From: a bacterium
GTDB taxonomy: Bacteria; Vulcanimicrobiota; Xenobia; Xenobiales; Xenobiaceae
DNA length: 14,862 nucleotides
Reading direction: 5' to 3'
Assembly: GCA_017444045.1 (NCBI GenBank)
Contig: JAFSXO010000035.1
Coordinates: 1-14,862, forward strand
Shown here: one piece after another, positions 6,728-14,430 of the stretch
How the letters are laid out: each line of letters starts with the position of its first letter
Position numbering within the stretch: position 1 is the first letter of the stretch
The notes under the pieces: model-generated
Told to the model about the DNA's origin: nothing
Databases searched by the model: none
Seen by the model: the letters and a program-made list of their open reading frames with translations, nothing else
Made by a program: the position numbers and the translations under genes

Positions 6728-8249
6728 CAAACCTAGCGCCGAGGCTAAGGCAGCGCCTGCCCCAGCGGCCCAGGAGGTTCCTGCCAGCCGCCGCACCGGC
6801 CCCAGTCCAGTCCCGGCAGCCGAGCCCGCCCCAGAAGCAGCTCCCGAAGCGCCCAAGGTCTCCGAGGAAGAGGCTAAGCTGATAGCCATGCGCGAGACTC
6901 TGGCCCAGCCTCTGCCCGAGCCGCGCCCTCTGCCCAAGATCACCTTTGACGCCTTCCACAAGGTAGCCAAGGAGTGCACTACCATAAAAATGCACGGACG
7001 CGTCAGCCAGGTAGTAGGCTTAACCATCGAGTCCGAAGGCCCGGCTGTTCAGGTAGACGAGCTGTGTTACATCTACGACAAAAACGGCGGCAAGCCAGTG
7101 CGCGCCGAGGTGGTAGGCTTCAAAGCCAGCAAGGTTATGCTCATGCCCCTGGGCGAGCTGGGCGGCATCGGCCCTGGTTGCGAGGTCCGGGCCACGGGCA
7201 AGCCTCTGTCCATCAAGGTAGGCCCTAAAATCCTGGGACGCGTTCTCGACGGACTGGGCAATCCCATCGACGGCAAGGGGCCGCTGGAATACGAAACAGA
7301 ATACCCTGTTTACGCCGAGCCGCCCAACCCGTTTACGCGTCCGCGCATCAACAGGCCGCTGTCTCTAGGTGTCCGCGTCATCGACTCCTGCCTAACCTTC
7401 GGGCGCGGCCAGCGTGTTGGTATTTTCGCGGGTTCCGGCGTAGGCAAATCCACCACGCTTTCCATGATCGCCCGCAACACAGAAGCTAGCGTCAACGTAT
7501 TGGCCCTAATCGGCGAGCGAGGCCGCGAGCTGCGCGACTTTATCGAGCGCGACCTAGGCGAAGCGGGTATGAAACGCTCCGTCGTGGTCGTAGCGACTTC
7601 AGACCAGTCAGCCTTGGTGCGCTTAAAGGGAGCCTATACGGGCACCACAGTTGCCGAATACTTCCGCGATCAGGGCATGGACGTAATGCTCATGATGGAC
7701 TCGGTAACCCGTTTCGCTATGGCCCAGCGCGAGGTAGGTCTGGCCGTTGGCGAGCCGCCAGCCACCAAGGGCTACACGCCATCGTGCTTCGCCAAACTGC
7801 CCAAGCTGCTCGAACGCTCTGGCACGTCATCTAAAGGCTCAATCACCGCCATTTATACGGTACTGGTCGAAGGTGACGACATGAACGAGCCCATCGCCGA
7901 TACCGTGCGCGGTATTCTCGACGGACACATCGTGCTAAACCGCAAGATCGCTCACAAAAACCGTTACCCAGCGGTGGACGTTCTGCAGTCAGTATCGCGT
8001 CTGTTTACGGAGATCAATCCCAAGGAGCACCAGAAAGCCGCCAACAAGCTGCGCAACGTTCTGGCTACCTATCAGGAAAACGAAGACCTTATCAATATCG
8101 GCGCCTACCAGCGCGGCTCAAACCCCAAGGTAGACTACGCCATCGAAAAGTATGACGATGTGCAAAAGTTCTTAGGCCAGGGCATCTTCGAACCGGCTCC
8201 CTTTGAAACAACGCGCGCCCGTCTGCTGGAAATGTTTGGTGATGATTAA
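6705..8249 (+). CDS. fliI: Flagellum-specific export ATPase FliI
   Basis: FliI is the hexameric F1-beta-like ATPase that powers and primes export of flagellar subunits together with FliH and FliJ. It has a Pro/Ala-rich N-terminal extension, then the F1-like N-domain (HGRVSQVVGLTIESEGP). Walker A is at about residues 242-250 (AGSGVGKST) and Walker B at about 326-332 (DVMLMMD). The T3SS ATPase signature GEPPATKGYTPSCFAKLPKL and the tail GAYQRGSNPKVDYAI complete the pattern. Numbering uses ATG 6705, giving 514 residues. The frame also permits a TTG start at 6666 (AAGG 6 nt upstream), which would add 13 residues and widen the overlap with fliH from 23 to 62 nt. AAGGA at 6686-6690 is 14 nt before ATG 6705, so the start is not firmly decided. 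fliJ follows with a TAATG overlap. Confidence 0.97.
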   Translation: MTLPQKSDKPSAEAKAAPAPAAQEVPASRRTGPSPVPAAEPAPEAAPEAPKVSEEEAKLIAMRETLAQPLPEPRPLPKITFDAFHKVAKECTTIKMHGRVSQVVGLTIESEGPAVQVDELCYIYDKNGGKPVRAEVVGFKASKVMLMPLGELGGIGPGCEVRATGKPLSIKVGPKILGRVLDGLGNPIDGKGPLEYETEYPVYAEPPNPFTRPRINRPLSLGVRVIDSCLTFGRGQRVGIFAGSGVGKSTTLSMIARNTEASVNVLALIGERGRELRDFIERDLGEAGMKRSVVVVATSDQSALVRLKGAYTGTTVAEYFRDQGMDVMLMMDSVTRFAMAQREVGLAVGEPPATKGYTPSCFAKLPKLLERSGTSSKGSITAIYTVLVEGDDMNEPIADTVRGILDGHIVLNRKIAHKNRYPAVDVLQSVSRLFTEINPKEHQKAANKLRNVLATYQENEDLINIGAYQRGSNPKVDYAIEKYDDVQKFLGQGIFEPAPFETTRARLLEMFGDD

Positions 8250-8731
8250 TGGCCAATCCTAAATTCGTATACCGACTGCAGCGCGTGCTGGAGATCGCTA
8301 TACGCAAAGAAGACGAAGAAAAAGAAAAGCTGGCCAAGGTGCTGCAGGAAGAAGAGCACGAAAAACAGGTAAAAATACAGCTTCAGCAACAATTGGCCGA
8401 TACCATCGTTAGCCTAAGACAGCGCCAGGAGGAGCGCAGCCTCGACATAAACGCCCTGCGCACCTACCCCGCGCGCATAAAATTTCTGGAGAACAAAATT
8501 GTAGCCCAGGATCTGCGCCTCAAGGAGATGGCCATCAGGGTCATGGAGCAGCGCGGCAACCTCATGAAAGCCGCCCAAGAGCGCCAGAAATATGAGAAGC
8601 ACAAGGAATCCAGCCGCGAAAAATGGCAGGCTGAGCTAGACGCTAAGGAGGCCACCATGCTCGACGAGCTGGCTACATTAAAATACGCTCGTTCCAGCCC
8701 AGACGACGAGCTTAAAGATTTTGAGGAATAA
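8249..8731 (+). CDS. fliJ: Flagellar export chaperone FliJ
   Basis: FliJ is a coiled-coil protein that sits in the centre of the FliI hexamer and contacts the FlhA export gate. The 160-residue product is almost entirely helical and charged, and opens FVYRLQRVLEIAIRKEDEEK, which fits the FliJ N-terminus (F-x-x-LQ-x-V-L-x-h). Heptad-like patterns run to about residue 150. Length is typical (about 145-160). The start ATG 8249 shares a base with the fliI stop (TAATG) and has no clear SD, so translation is probably coupled to fliI. Sequence conservation of FliJ is always weak. The call rests on the N-terminus, coiled coil, length and place after fliI. Confidence 0.92.
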   Translation: MANPKFVYRLQRVLEIAIRKEDEEKEKLAKVLQEEEHEKQVKIQLQQQLADTIVSLRQRQEERSLDINALRTYPARIKFLENKIVAQDLRLKEMAIRVMEQRGNLMKAAQERQKYEKHKESSREKWQAELDAKEATMLDELATLKYARSSPDDELKDFEE

Positions 8732-8776
8732 AGCATACTGGGTACAAATCGTTATTAAAATAACAACAATTTAACA

Positions 8777-8805
8777 TTTACACCTTGCAGCTTTAGAGCG
8801 ATAAT
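8777..8805 (+). promoter_or_regulatory. Sigma70-like promoter for the transglycosylase-fliK unit
   Basis: TTTACA (8777-8782) and GATAAT (8800-8805) are separated by exactly 17 nt, each matching the sigma70 consensus at 5 of 6 positions. The expected start of transcription at about 8812 would leave a leader of roughly 100 nt before ATG 8912. A small AT-rich palindrome, GTTATT-AA-AATAAC (8751-8764), lies 12 nt upstream of the -35 and could be a binding site. No terminator is seen between fliJ and this promoter, so read-through from the upstream operon is also possible. Confidence 0.65.
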
Positions 8806-8911
8806 AAGCATGAGGTAAGCTATCTTGCTGAGCAACAAGGCTCACCAGCTAGCCAGCCTAGTGTTTCATAGCTTGCAAGCACTTCAGGTCTATAAGATTG
8901 GGAGGCCGGAT

Positions 8912-9517
8912 ATGTCCGTTTTTGATAGGATAAGCCAAATTGAGAATCGCATGAACTCCTTAGAGAATGCGCTCACCTTAAACGAAAAGAAGCCCAGCAT
9001 CGGCGCCAACAGTCCCGAGGCTGTAAGCTTTCAGAAGATTATGGGTTCGATGACCTCCGGTCAGCGTTTTGATCCGGCTACAGTTAATAATGCTAATACC
9101 AGTGCTCCAGTCAGCAACGATCCCAAGCAATACGACAGCATTATCGCCGAGGCTTCCCAAAAGTATCACGTGGACGAGAGTCTTATCCGTGCCGTTATCC
9201 GCCAGGAGTCGGCATTCAACCCTCAGGCCACCTCATACTGCGGCGCTCAGGGCATGATGCAGCTAATGCCTGAGACAGCGGCGGAGTTAGGAGTTAAAGA
9301 CGCTTACGATCCACGCGACAATATCATGGGCGGCACAAAATATCTGAGCCGTCTGCTCGACCAGTTTGACGGCAACATGACCAAAGCTATTGCAGCCTAC
9401 AACGCCGGTCCCGGTGCCGTACAGCAGCATGGCGGAGTTCCTCCCTACCCCGAGACCCAGAATTATGTCGATAAGGTTCTCGGTTACTATCAGCAAAACA
9501 AAGGCCTTAACGCATAA
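8912..9517 (+). CDS. Flagellar-cluster SLT-type lytic transglycosylase
   Basis: This is a small peptidoglycan lytic transglycosylase (SLT/GH23 fold), 201 residues from ATG 8912. The catalytic Glu is at about residue 99 (AVIRQESAFNPQ). The family motifs GAQGMMQLMPETA and IAAYNAGPGAV follow in order. The N-terminus (SVFDRISQIENRMNSLE) resembles the short coiled leader of transglycosylases found in flagellar clusters of other bacteria. It has no Sec signal peptide, so export through the flagellar secretion system is a reasonable inference. By position it probably clears peptidoglycan for rod growth, as the enzyme half of FlgJ does in proteobacteria. The frame extends up to a TTG at 8825, but GGAGG at 8901-8905, 6 nt before ATG 8912, decides for the shorter form. 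fliK follows after 52 nt. Confidence 0.93.
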   Translation: MSVFDRISQIENRMNSLENALTLNEKKPSIGANSPEAVSFQKIMGSMTSGQRFDPATVNNANTSAPVSNDPKQYDSIIAEASQKYHVDESLIRAVIRQESAFNPQATSYCGAQGMMQLMPETAAELGVKDAYDPRDNIMGGTKYLSRLLDQFDGNMTKAIAAYNAGPGAVQQHGGVPPYPETQNYVDKVLGYYQQNKGLNA

Positions 9518-9539
9518 GCCGCCCTATCGCTGACAGACA

Positions 9540-9556
9540 GCAGAGAAGTACTCTGC
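9540..9556 (+). other. Hairpin directly before fliK SD
   Basis: A 6-bp perfect stem, GCAGAG and CTCTGC, around AAGTA lies in the transglycosylase-fliK gap. It ends at the first base of the fliK SD region (AAAAGGAG, 9557-9564). It has no T-tract. Its placement matches the hairpins before fliE and fliF. A short stem such as this may be chance. Confidence 0.35.
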
Positions 9557-9569
9557 AAAAGGAGCAATT

Positions 9570-10547
9570 ATGGAAAATTCAATGCTAGTTTCTTTGCTGG
9601 GTTCAACTCAGGCTACCCAGGAAAGCACTAAAGCAGCCCGCAAGCCCGAAGCCAAGGACGGCGAATCCTTTTCCAAAGCGATGCAGGAAGCCGGCGGCAA
9701 GGGCAACGGCCTAACCGATGAATTGCTGGGTGAGCAGGATGATTCTCAGCAGCGGGTAGAAAGCCGCCGCAACGAGAGCGACAACGCCCAGCGCAAGCCT
9801 ACCTACGCTAAGCTCAACCGCCCCGCCCCGGGCAGCCGTGAATACATTCACGACCAGATGTACAAGAATCCCGACACCCTGAGCAACGCTGAAAAGCGCG
9901 CCCTAAACCTGCCTACCGACAACGGCAGCAAGACCGTATCTGCCAGCGAAATGGCTGAGATGCGCGCCCTGGCAGCCGAGCGTGGCATAGTTATGCGCGA
10001 CCAGACCACGGCTCAGTTGGCCGCCAACAGAAATGCCCAGGCTGGCAAAGGCGCTACAGAAGCCAACGCCAAAGAGTTTGCCAAGGCCCTGGCCGAAGAA
10101 GAGGGCAAAGGCAAAGACGGCAAGGCCAAGGACGCCGGAAGCGCAGCGGCCTCTGGCAAGGACGAAGGAAAAATCGTCGACAAATCCCTGGCCGAAGCGG
10201 TGCTGCGCCACACCGAAGAGGGAAAAGCTGCCCAGCAGAATCCCACTATCAAAAAGCGCCAGCAGGTTATCAACCAGATCGTCGAGCACATGGAGCTGCG
10301 CAACCTCGCCAACCGCGACGAGCTTCACCTCAAGCTCAATCCGGAGTACCTTGGCGAGCTTAAAATCAAGCTCACCAAAGGCGAAAACGGCGAGATAAGT
10401 GCCCAGTTCATAACCACCTCCGACGAGACCAAAGAAGTTCTGCAGGACAGCCGTTCAGAGCTTCGCACCCGGGTTGAAGCCACCGGCCTCAGGCTGGGAA
10501 CCATCAGCATCGCCAAGGTTGACGATTTGGAAACTGGTTTAGTATAA
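9570..10547 (+). CDS. fliK: Flagellar hook-length control protein FliK
   Basis: FliK is secreted during hook growth, measures hook length and switches the export gate to filament substrates. The 325-residue product has a long hydrophilic, Ala/Lys/Glu/Gln-rich ruler region (1-220) with low complexity around 155-200. The C-terminal Flg_hook domain spans about 225-320, with ELHLKLNPEYLGELKIKL matching the family L-x-L-x-P-x-x-LG-x-v pattern, followed by a helix ending RVEATGLRLGTISI. Length is within the broad FliK range. The start ATG 9570 has AAAAGGAG (9557-9564) 5 nt upstream. It follows a transglycosylase, as in other clusters. The gene usually found next, flgD, is absent from the window. 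Confidence 0.92.
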   Translation: MENSMLVSLLGSTQATQESTKAARKPEAKDGESFSKAMQEAGGKGNGLTDELLGEQDDSQQRVESRRNESDNAQRKPTYAKLNRPAPGSREYIHDQMYKNPDTLSNAEKRALNLPTDNGSKTVSASEMAEMRALAAERGIVMRDQTTAQLAANRNAQAGKGATEANAKEFAKALAEEEGKGKDGKAKDAGSAAASGKDEGKIVDKSLAEAVLRHTEEGKAAQQNPTIKKRQQVINQIVEHMELRNLANRDELHLKLNPEYLGELKIKLTKGENGEISAQFITTSDETKEVLQDSRSELRTRVEATGLRLGTISIAKVDDLETGLV

Positions 10548-10590
10548 AAGTTAACCTTTAAAAGCTAGCCCATTTATCCAAACTATTTCG

Positions 10591-10629
10591 CTAAGCGATA
10601 TTCACAGAATATCGCTTAGACTTTATAAT
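10591..10629 (+). promoter_or_regulatory. Promoter embedded in a 29-bp palindrome before the hook/rod gene
   Basis: CTAAGCGATATTC (10591-10603) and GAATATCGCTTAG (10607-10619) form a perfect 13-bp inverted repeat with a 3-nt centre (ACA). TTCACA (10601-10606) at its centre and TATAAT (10624-10629) form a sigma70-like promoter with exactly 17 nt between them: 5 of 6 and 6 of 6 consensus positions. A protein bound to the palindrome would cover the -35 and most of the spacer. As RNA the same repeat would be a strong hairpin, but only three T follow it, so it is a poor terminator for fliK. The rest of 10548-10769 (222 nt) has no ORF. It includes a weak AGCGCT...AGCGCT hairpin near 10706-10724 and the SD of the next gene. 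The transcript leader would be about 130 nt. Confidence 0.65.
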
Positions 10630-10769
10630 AGAGTCAATTAAAACGGTTCTTAAGCTGCCAGGTGTGCCCAACAGCATACATGAACCAGTTACCATCAAGA
10701 ATTATAGCGCTTTTTATCAGCGCTTCCTTAAATAACGCCATAGTATCAGCAAAGGAGGCGATGTAGGAT

Positions 10770-11588
10770 ATGTTCGATTTTAACAATTCGGCTAATGCCA
10801 TTCAGAACAACCAAACAATGATGAACTCCTACTTTCAGAATATGCAGAACCAGTTTACCCCTGGTTACAAGGCTGAATCAGTGCAGTTCAACGATGTTAT
10901 GGGGCAGACAATGGGAGTTGGCGGTGCCAAGACTCAGTCTAATGGCATCATCTTTACCCAAGGCCAGCTTTTCCAGACCGAAAACCCTACAAACCTAGCC
11001 ATCGACGGGCAAGGCTTCTTCATGATCAATGACGGAAACCAGACGCAGTTCACCCGCGACGGCCGCTTCGCCTTCAACAACGGTATCCTGGCCAACCAAG
11101 ACGGACGGGCCGTAATGGGCTACAAGCTCGATCAGTATGGCAATATCTGCAGCGATCCTACTGCCATTCAGCTGGAGATCGATCCCAGCACCGGGCTGTA
11201 CGGAGGACGCTTCTCCGGCTATCACTTCGACGAAACCGGTAAGCTCTACGGTGAACAGACCATCTCCGATCCCACGACCGGTCAGGTGGTTAAAGAGTCA
11301 GTGCCTCTGTACCAGGTATCTATCGCTTCCTTCGCCAACGCCAGCGGTCTGCGCAAGACTGGCACGACATCCTTCGGCAAGACCAACGCCTCCGGCGAGC
11401 CCGTGGTAGGCGTGGCCGGCCAGGGAGCTTTGGGCCGCATTGCTCCTAGCAGCCTAGAACTTTCCAACGTCGACTTTGCCCAGCAGTCTGCCGCGGTCGG
11501 TATGGCAAAGCAGAATTACGAGGCCAACTTCGCCTCCTTCAAGGCCATGGACAAAATGACCGAGTCGGCTATCGGCTTAATCCGTTAG
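10770..11588 (+). CDS. Flagellar hook/rod family protein (FlgE/FlgF/FlgG type)
   Basis: This is an axial flagellar protein of the rod/hook family. The 272-residue product has FTPGYKAESVQFND (29-42, cf. NTPGYKR...F.D). It also has the core GQLFQTENPTNLAIDGQGFF (65-84) with FTRDGRF (94-100), which is the FlgE/F/G domain. The C-terminus carries SSLELSNVDFAQQSAAVGMA and an amphipathic helix ending SAIGLIR. The first 25 residues (Asn/Gln-rich FNNSANAIQNNQTMMNSYF) do not show the usual LYTAASGMxAQQ rod-domain sequence. Length fits FlgF/FlgG better than most FlgE, whereas position after fliK is where FlgE is expected. I therefore give no symbol. AAAGGAGG (10751-10758) is 11 nt before ATG 10770. It has its own promoter and terminator, so it appears monocistronic. 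Confidence 0.88.
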   Translation: MFDFNNSANAIQNNQTMMNSYFQNMQNQFTPGYKAESVQFNDVMGQTMGVGGAKTQSNGIIFTQGQLFQTENPTNLAIDGQGFFMINDGNQTQFTRDGRFAFNNGILANQDGRAVMGYKLDQYGNICSDPTAIQLEIDPSTGLYGGRFSGYHFDETGKLYGEQTISDPTTGQVVKESVPLYQVSIASFANASGLRKTGTTSFGKTNASGEPVVGVAGQGALGRIAPSSLELSNVDFAQQSAAVGMAKQNYEANFASFKAMDKMTESAIGLIR

Positions 11589-11609
11589 CCTGCCCCCTTT
11601 CTGTTGCAG

Positions 11610-11639
11610 AGCGTCACAGCTTAGCTGTGGCGCTTTTTT
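11610..11639 (+). terminator. Rho-independent terminator after the hook/rod gene
   Basis: The arms AGCGTCACAGC (11610-11620) and GCTGTGGCGCT (11624-11634) pair over 11 bp with one G-U around a TTA loop. A run of six T (11634-11639) follows. It starts 21 nt after the stop codon at 11588 and is the strongest terminator in the window. Confidence 0.95.
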
Positions 11640-11640
11640 A

Positions 11641-11669
11641 TTACCAGCCACTAGCGCATACTGTATAAT
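11641..11669 (+). promoter_or_regulatory. Sigma70-like promoter for the zinc-ribbon pair
   Basis: TTACCA (11641-11646) and TATAAT (11664-11669) lie 17 nt apart, with 4 of 6 and 6 of 6 consensus matches. They begin directly after the previous terminator. Transcription from about 11676 would give a leader of about 75 nt to ATG 11751. Together with the terminator this marks the zinc-ribbon pair as a transcription unit separate from the flagellar genes. Confidence 0.6.
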
Positions 11670-11750
11670 ATTTGCTTCATAATTAAAAGGTATTCCAACA
11701 GTGTCCTGGAAAAGTAACCATATATACCCAGCAGACCAGGAGAAAATGCC

Positions 11751-13043
11751 ATGCCTTTAGTTCCCGCCAAATGCACAAGCTGCGGCGATACCGTCAAAGT
11801 CGACAGCAAAAAGGACGCGGCCATATGCCCATCCTGCGGCTCAGCGTTTATCGTGGAAAAGGCTATCAGCAATTACAATATCAGCATTAAAGCCGACAAA
11901 ATAGAGATAAATACCGATGGCATCACCGTAAGCAACCTTCTCCAATTGGCCAGTGAGGAGATCAGCAGCGGAAACTATGCCAAGACCGCCAGTTACTTAG
12001 CCCGCATTCTGGAACGCGACACCTCCAACCCGCTACTGCGTCCGGTGCGCATATTCTGCAGCGATATTGCCGGCGCCACCATTTCCAGCCTAACCCCTGC
12101 CAAGCTGCAGGAAGCGTGCCGGCTGGTAAAAGAGACATACGGCCTGCTCGGAGAATGGAAAGAGCAGTGGGGAAAACGCCAATATGCCGACATATTCAGC
12201 CAGGCGGTTTTTAAGGCGCACCTCAGACTGTTTAACAGCTTCGCCGAACACAACGTCACCGCCCTGCGCAAAAAGGAGGCCTGGGCCAGCACAAGCCAGC
12301 ATTATCTGCAGTGCGCCAAGCTTATGGATGAATTTATCTCCTGGGGACAAAGCAGCGGCTATTATGGCAATTCCTCTGCCTCAAAGCTTCCCCCAGACCG
12401 GCAAATCCAAAGCTGGGCGAGCGGCATTGTATCATGCCTGCAGCGGGTGTCGCTCTGCTACCACGACGGCATGTCGCTTTCTCAGCAGCAGGCCCAATTC
12501 TGTTACAATCTGGCGGACAAATATCACCAGTATTGCGCTTCTAATAGCATAGGCAAACGGCTCATACCGCCATACCGCGGAGGAGAAGGCATCCATTCGC
12601 ACCGTTTAACCGAGGGAAAAAAATCTGACAGCGTTAGCGACCGGCGCTATTTCAGCCAGACCATCCTCGGCGGACCGTCCCCAGAGTTTCAGACTTCAGT
12701 AAGCTCCTGTTCTGCTTCCTGCGCTACAGCCACAATTGCCAGCGTGATTCTGTTGTTTTTTTCATTTTCGCTGCTAGACGCTGGCTTGAAATCCAAGGGC
12801 TCTGACAGCGCGGCGACGATATTCATGTTCGTCGCCGTCCTACTGCCGGTTGCTCCATTTATCGCCTGGCACATTTACAGTGACAATGAGAACAAAAGCA
12901 ACCGCCAAAAATGGATAAATCACTTACATCAGCAATGGAAGCATTCTCCGGCTCAGGGAACCGAAGCTAAAGCTTTAGAATTCAGCAGCTTCGTCAGTTC
13001 TCTGGAAGCTAAGGCCCAAGTCCGCATAAAAGAGATACAATAA
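11751..13043 (+). CDS. Zinc-ribbon membrane protein of unknown function, paralog 1
   Basis: I do not recognise a characterised function. The 430-residue product opens with a four-cysteine zinc ribbon (C8, C11, C26, C29: CTSC and CPSC) followed by IVEKAISNYNISIKADKIEI. A mostly helical, TPR-like cytoplasmic region spans about 60-260. A strongly conserved PPYRGGEGIHSHR lies at 264-275. Two hydrophobic segments follow at about 315-334 and 345-366, then a basic C-terminal tail with a short coiled coil. There is no signal peptide, so the ribbon and helical part should be cytosolic and anchored from the C-terminal end. ATG 11751 has AGGAG (11738-11742) 8 nt upstream. It is followed after 28 nt by a close paralog. 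Its place inside a flagellar cluster may mean a link to motility, or only an insertion. Confidence 0.85.
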   Translation: MPLVPAKCTSCGDTVKVDSKKDAAICPSCGSAFIVEKAISNYNISIKADKIEINTDGITVSNLLQLASEEISSGNYAKTASYLARILERDTSNPLLRPVRIFCSDIAGATISSLTPAKLQEACRLVKETYGLLGEWKEQWGKRQYADIFSQAVFKAHLRLFNSFAEHNVTALRKKEAWASTSQHYLQCAKLMDEFISWGQSSGYYGNSSASKLPPDRQIQSWASGIVSCLQRVSLCYHDGMSLSQQQAQFCYNLADKYHQYCASNSIGKRLIPPYRGGEGIHSHRLTEGKKSDSVSDRRYFSQTILGGPSPEFQTSVSSCSASCATATIASVILLFFSFSLLDAGLKSKGSDSAATIFMFVAVLLPVAPFIAWHIYSDNENKSNRQKWINHLHQQWKHSPAQGTEAKALEFSSFVSSLEAKAQVRIKEIQ

Positions 13044-13071
13044 CTATATAACTATAATGGAGAGAAACGCC

Positions 13072-14418
13072 ATGCCCTTAGTTCCAGCCAAATGCACAAA
13101 CTGCGGCGACACCGTCAAAGTAGACAGCCAAAAGGATGCGGCCATCTGCCCCTCGTGCGGCTCGGCGTTTATCGTTGAAAAAGCCATCAGCAATTACAAT
13201 ATCAGCATTAAAGCCGATAAAATAGAGATAAACAATGATGGCGTTACCGCCGACAACCTTCTCCAATTGGCCAGCGAGGACATCAGCAGCGGCAATTATG
13301 CCAAAGCCGCCAATTACTTAGCCCGCGTCCTGGAACGCGACACCTCCAACCCCCTACTGCGTCCTGTGCGCATCTTCTGCAACGTTGTTGCCAGCGTCAC
13401 CATTAACGGCCTGACAATCGCCAAGCTACAGGAAGCGTGCGAGCTAGCAAAAGAAACGTACAGCCTACTCGGGGACGGACAGGAGCAAGAGGGAAAACAC
13501 CAATACGACAGCATATTCAGCCAATCGGTTTTTAAGGCAACCCTAAGTACCTTTAACACTTTCATCGAGCACAATACCAAGGCCCTGCTCAAACAGGAGA
13601 CCTGGGACAGCACCACCCAACAGTATCTGCAGTGCGCCAAGATAATGGATGAGTTTATCTCCTGGGGGCAAAGCAGCGGCTTTTTTAGCGTTTCCCCCGA
13701 ATCAACGCTTCCCCAAGAGCGGCAAATCCAAGCCTGGGTGGACTGCTTGCTAGAATGCCTGCAAACCGTATCGCTATGCTACCACGACGACCTGTCGCTT
13801 TCTCCTAAGCAGGCCCAGCTCTGTTACGATATAGCAGCCAAATATCAATCGTTTGCCAAAGCAAAAGAGTTAAGCAAAAGGCTCATACCGCCATGCCGCG
13901 GAGGAGAAGGCATACACTCGCATCGTTTATACGACGAAGACAACTCTTATAGCATAAGCGATCAGCGCTATTACAGCCTCGCTATCATCAACGGACCACC
14001 CCCAGAGCTTCAGAATCCAAACAGCTCCAATTCCGCCTCAGCTTCTGCCTCAAATTCCGATTCCGCCGCTTATTCATTCGCCATGGCAGGCTGCATCAGC
14101 GTGTTCTTATACATTGCCGTTATTCCGCCGCTGGTAGAAGAAGCCCGCAGAAACAATGGCTCCGGCTTGGGCATGACGCTCCAATTCTTAGTATTCTTGG
14201 TACTAATTGCGCCACTTGCTATTTGTATAATCTGGAAAATAAACAACAGCTATGAGGAAAAGAAAAGATTCCAAGAATACATAAAGCTATTATACCCGCA
14301 ATGGAAGAACTCACCGGCTCATGGTACCAAAACTAAAGCTAAAGCAAAAGAATTCGAAGCCTTCGTTATTTTCCTGGAAGACCAGGCCAAAGCCCGTATA
14401 AAAGAGATGCTACAATAA
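13072..14418 (+). CDS. Zinc-ribbon membrane protein of unknown function, paralog 2
   Basis: This is a tandem duplicate of the preceding gene, 448 residues from ATG 13072. An in-frame ATG at 13057 lacks an SD, while GGAGAG (13059-13064) lies 8 nt before 13072 and gives the same first residues, MPLVPAKC, as paralog 1. Aligned without gaps, residues 1-100 differ from paralog 1 at 10 positions, 101-200 at 33 and 201-300 at 44; beyond that the C-termini are only loosely alike. All four zinc-ribbon cysteines (C8, C11, C26, C29) are kept, as is PPCRGGEGIHSHR. A Ser/Ala/Asn-rich stretch (about 318-332) precedes two hydrophobic segments at about 334-355 and 367-390. The 28-nt gap after paralog 1 implies one transcript. 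Function is unknown. Confidence 0.85.
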   Translation: MPLVPAKCTNCGDTVKVDSQKDAAICPSCGSAFIVEKAISNYNISIKADKIEINNDGVTADNLLQLASEDISSGNYAKAANYLARVLERDTSNPLLRPVRIFCNVVASVTINGLTIAKLQEACELAKETYSLLGDGQEQEGKHQYDSIFSQSVFKATLSTFNTFIEHNTKALLKQETWDSTTQQYLQCAKIMDEFISWGQSSGFFSVSPESTLPQERQIQAWVDCLLECLQTVSLCYHDDLSLSPKQAQLCYDIAAKYQSFAKAKELSKRLIPPCRGGEGIHSHRLYDEDNSYSISDQRYYSLAIINGPPPELQNPNSSNSASASASNSDSAAYSFAMAGCISVFLYIAVIPPLVEEARRNNGSGLGMTLQFLVFLVLIAPLAICIIWKINNSYEEKKRFQEYIKLLYPQWKNSPAHGTKTKAKAKEFEAFVIFLEDQAKARIKEMLQ

Positions 14419-14430
14419 GCAGGCTAGGAT

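Noticed and set aside
8825..8911. TTG start and 29-residue N-terminal extension of the transglycosylase
   Set aside because: No SD fits TTG 8825, and the stretch is mostly the predicted mRNA leader; GGAGG sits 6 nt before ATG 8912.
10013..10398. Overlapping long frames on both strands within fliK
   Set aside because: They are shadows of the Ala/Lys/Glu-rich fliK coding sequence, with low-complexity products and no SD.
10761..10766. ATG-TAG start-stop pair between the SD and the hook/rod gene
   Set aside because: The 2-nt spacing from AAAGGAGG is too short, and six bases of this kind arise easily by chance.
13057..13071. ATG 13057 as start of zinc-ribbon paralog 2
   Set aside because: No SD upstream; the GGAGAG that serves ATG 13072 lies within it, and paralog 1 starts at the equivalent of 13072.
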